6,072 nucleotides of DNA from a bacterium. GTDB taxonomy: Bacteria > Krumholzibacteriota > Krumholzibacteriia > LZORAL124-64-63. Numbering within the stretch: position 1 is the first letter of the stretch; each line of letters opens with the position of its first letter. The notes below the pieces were generated by a model that was not told the origin of the DNA, did no database searches, and worked only from the letters and a program-made list of their open reading frames with translations. The DNA lies in assembly GCA_030591105.1 (NCBI GenBank), contig JAUVBS010000143.1, positions 1 to 6,072 of the forward strand, written 5' to 3'. Positions 4,055 to 6,072 of the stretch are shown piece by piece. Both the position numbers and the translations under genes were made by a program.

Positions 4055-6072
4055 GCCATTCCTTCCTCGAGCGCTTGTTCTTCAGCCGGGCCGTGTTCTT
4101 CGTCCGGGTCGCGTGCAATTTCCGGCACGCGAATCTGCCCCATGAAGTCGTAATGCGCAATCCCTTCCAGGACTCCCGCTGCATTGTGGCCGCGGGCGAA
4201 GTAGATGCGTGGACGCCCGCGCAACGGTTCCAGTTCGGGACTGTAGTTACCGACTACCACACCCAGGGTATCGCCCCGGAGCATATCCTCGTCGTTGCCC
4301 GAGTCGCCGACCACGAACAGATGGTCGGGGGAGAATCCCCATTTGAGGGCGAGGAAACGGATGGCCAGCCCCGACGAGGCGCGGATCGGGATCAAATCGA
4401 GATACGCTTCGAATGACATGATAGGTCTGACCCGCAGACCGCGCTGGCGCAGAAACCGCTTGATGTCCCGGTAGCTGGGTGCCTTGTCGGGATCGTAGTC
4501 GTAGCTCAGCTTGAAGCGGCGCTGGTGCCGCGGTTTCTGCAAGTACAGCCCCGGCAACTCGTCGAGTGCCTCCCGGACAGCCTCCGGATACCAGGCGTAG
4601 TCGATCTGTTTTTCCCAGGAGCGATCGCCGATGGCTTGCTCGCGGTAGTAGATCTCGGTGCCGACGCTGGTGATCAGTATGTCGGGCATCGGCGCGCCAA
4701 GCTCCGCGATCACTTCCACCGCGCTGGCGATGTCGCGGCCGGTGGCGACGGCGAAGGCCACCGTTTCGCGGGCCTCGGTGATCATCGCGCTGAATTTCTG
4801 CAACGACTCTGCGTCGCTGCCGGTCAAAGTGTTGTCGATGTCGGAGATGATCATGCGGTCGGTGGTCAGGAGCTGGAAGCGATTCGTCGCTGTCGGTAAC
4901 TGCTCGGGCGCGGACAGCGGTAGCACCTGCTTCACGTTCGCCACATAACGCGCCGCGTGGCTCGACCATGTATAGTTCGCGTGCACTCCCTCGACACCGC
5001 GGCGCGCGTACTCATGCCAGCGCGACTCGTCGGTGATGACCGAGAGAATCGCGTTGCCGATGGCCGGCCGGTCCAGCGGATCGACGAGGACTCCGTTTTG
5101 ACACGCCTTGATGATGTCCTGGGGACCGCCATCGTGAGTGGCTACGATGGGCAGACCGCTCGCAGCCGCCTCGATGAGGGTCAGACCGAACGGTTCAGTC
5201 AGGGCTGGATTGACGAAGACGCCGCCCCTGGCCGCAGCCAGTCGGTACAGGTCGGGCACTTCCTCGGGTTCGTGGTGCTTCGGGTAGGCCACCGAGCCGT
5301 AGAGGTCGAACTTGTCCACCAGCATCAAGATTTCGGACAGGACACGACGCGGCATGGGATCGAGCTGGCTGATATCGTCCCGGTTGCCGGCGATCACCAG
5401 GAGATTCGCGCGTTCGCGCAGCTCGGCATTGCCGGCGTACGCCTCGATGAGTGCCGAAAAATTCTTGCGCTCGTCGGGACGGGCGATGGCAAAAATCAAC
5501 GGCTTCTCCGGTTGCGCGAGGAATTTGTCCACGCGTTCCGCAACTGCCGGCCGTGGCTCATCCGGCTGACACGGCGAGAACCGGGTCAGGTCCACACCGG
5601 GCGGGATGATCACCATGCGCTCGGGCTGGTAATGATCGTAAAGCGGATACTGCTGCGCGACCTCCTGGTTCGTGCTGGTGATGACCAGAGCCGCCGTTTC
5701 CAGGGCGCGTTCCTCGGCCTCGATCCGGGTGGTGAAGTTGTACTTCTTCTCCAGGACGTCTTCCCGGCTACGCCCCTCCAGCAGGCACTGCTTCTTGACA
5801 CGCCCCAGTGAATGCCCGGTGAACATCATCGGTACGCCGAGCAAGGTCGCGAGCTGCGCGGCGACATAGCCGCCGTCCGCGTAGTGACCGTGGATGACCT
5901 GGGGAATACGGCCGACCTGTTTGATGTGCCGGATTGCGGCATCCACAAAACCGTCCAGGTAGGGCCACAGCCGTTCCTTGTGGAGATACCTTTTCGGTCC
6001 CGACGGGATGCGAACGAGGTAGGCGTGTTCGGCAAGTATCTCGCTCATCGTCGCGTATTCGGGATCGACACG
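4051..6072 (-). CDS. Bifunctional sucrose-phosphate synthase / sucrose-phosphate phosphatase, 5' end outside window
   Basis: The frame is open through base 6072 (RVDPEYAT precedes the Met at 6048), so the true start lies beyond the window and 6048 is internal. Residue numbers count from the first visible residue. The visible 673 residues lack the first part of the GT-B N-lobe. SPS hallmarks include HGHYADGGY (61-69), GHSLGRVKK (86-94), phosphate-binding RPDERKN (198-204) and the E-x7-E pair E293/E301 in TEPFGLTLIE. This part transfers glucose from NDP-glucose to fructose-6-phosphate. From about residue 399 a HAD domain follows with ISDIDNTLTG (nucleophile D411, acid/base D413), ATGRD (444-447), RFKLSY (K521 as motif III candidate) and GDSGNDEDML (D590, D594). 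All match an active sucrose-phosphate phosphatase, so both steps to sucrose may sit on one chain. A short acidic tail (EEHGPAEEQALEEGMA) ends the protein. It is coupled to sucrose synthase downstream by the ATGA overlap. Confidence 0.93.
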   Translation of the reverse strand, partial: RVDPEYATMSEILAEHAYLVRIPSGPKRYLHKERLWPYLDGFVDAAIRHIKQVGRIPQVIHGHYADGGYVAAQLATLLGVPMMFTGHSLGRVKKQCLLEGRSREDVLEKKYNFTTRIEAEERALETAALVITSTNQEVAQQYPLYDHYQPERMVIIPPGVDLTRFSPCQPDEPRPAVAERVDKFLAQPEKPLIFAIARPDERKNFSALIEAYAGNAELRERANLLVIAGNRDDISQLDPMPRRVLSEILMLVDKFDLYGSVAYPKHHEPEEVPDLYRLAAARGGVFVNPALTEPFGLTLIEAAASGLPIVATHDGGPQDIIKACQNGVLVDPLDRPAIGNAILSVITDESRWHEYARRGVEGVHANYTWSSHAARYVANVKQVLPLSAPEQLPTATNRFQLLTTDRMIISDIDNTLTGSDAESLQKFSAMITEARETVAFAVATGRDIASAVEVIAELGAPMPDILITSVGTEIYYREQAIGDRSWEKQIDYAWYPEAVREALDELPGLYLQKPRHQRRFKLSYDYDPDKAPSYRDIKRFLRQRGLRVRPIMSFEAYLDLIPIRASSGLAIRFLALKWGFSPDHLFVVGDSGNDEDMLRGDTLGVVVGNYSPELEPLRGRPRIYFARGHNAAGVLEGIAHYDFMGQIRVPEIARDPDEEHGPAEEQALEEGMA
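4060..4067 (-). promoter_or_regulatory. Ribosome binding site and ATGA coupling point for sucrose synthase
   Basis: The minus strand carries AGGAAGGA inside the last codons of the upstream gene, five bases before the sucrose synthase ATG. The start ATG and the upstream stop TGA share bases as ATGA (4054-4051). This strong site plus the overlap indicates translational coupling and one transcript. Confidence 0.75.

Noticed and set aside
4247..4969. Minus-strand 240-codon open frame inside the phosphatase domain
   Set aside because: It is a frame-shifted Arg-rich shadow; the HAD motifs are all in the overlapping main frame.
1980..5230. Similar DNA stretches at about 1980-2075 and 5155-5230, which look like a repeat
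   Set aside because: Both encode the conserved E-x7-E region of GT4 enzymes (EAFGLT/EPFGLT followed by SGLPI). The similarity reflects shared protein ancestry, not a mobile or recent DNA repeat.
6046..6048. ATG at 6048 as the true start of sucrose-phosphate synthase
   Set aside because: The frame stays open upstream to the window edge with family-like residues (RVDPEYA), and a protein starting at 6048 would lack the first part of the GT-B fold that binds the acceptor sugar phosphate.

Overview
The window is a GC-rich stretch from a bacterium. The gene content (bacterial sucrose-phosphate synthase next to sucrose synthase, plus an ArsR/permease pair) best fits a proteobacterium, perhaps a chemolithotrophic or halotolerant gammaproteobacterium. 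That placement is inferred from family knowledge, not read from a marker gene. All four genes are on the minus strand. Both window ends cut through genes.

Right part (6072 down to 1607): two tandem GT-B glycosyltransferase genes of sucrose metabolism. The upstream one is the C-terminal ~673 residues of a sucrose-phosphate synthase with a fused HAD-type sucrose-phosphate phosphatase domain whose catalytic motifs look intact. Its TGA stop overlaps the ATG of a complete 815-residue sucrose synthase in an ATGA junction, with a strong Shine-Dalgarno in the tail of the first gene. Together they should form sucrose from NDP-glucose and fructose-6-phosphate (SPS/SPP) and reversibly cleave it back to NDP-glucose and fructose (SuSy). 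This would link a compatible solute or carbon store to the NDP-glucose and glycogen pool.

Middle (about 1391-1606): a non-coding gap of about 216 bp with a dense run of inverted repeats. They include a nested stem-loop over the sucrose synthase stop codon, a nested hairpin pair, a C6G6 palindrome followed by a T-rich stretch on the minus strand (terminator candidate), and a 10-bp-arm palindrome just upstream of the regulator gene (operator candidate).

Left part (1390 down to 1): a small ArsR/SmtB-type repressor followed four bases later by the first 349 codons of a multi-membrane permease of the ArsP/DUF318 (YraQ-like) family with a CSC motif. The two are almost certainly one operon, with the repressor controlling the permease and probably itself. 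Likely inducers are trivalent arsenicals or another thiol-reactive species, as inferred from cysteines in both proteins. I see no functional link between this operon and the sucrose genes beyond adjacency. No RNA genes, mobile elements or CRISPR arrays were seen.
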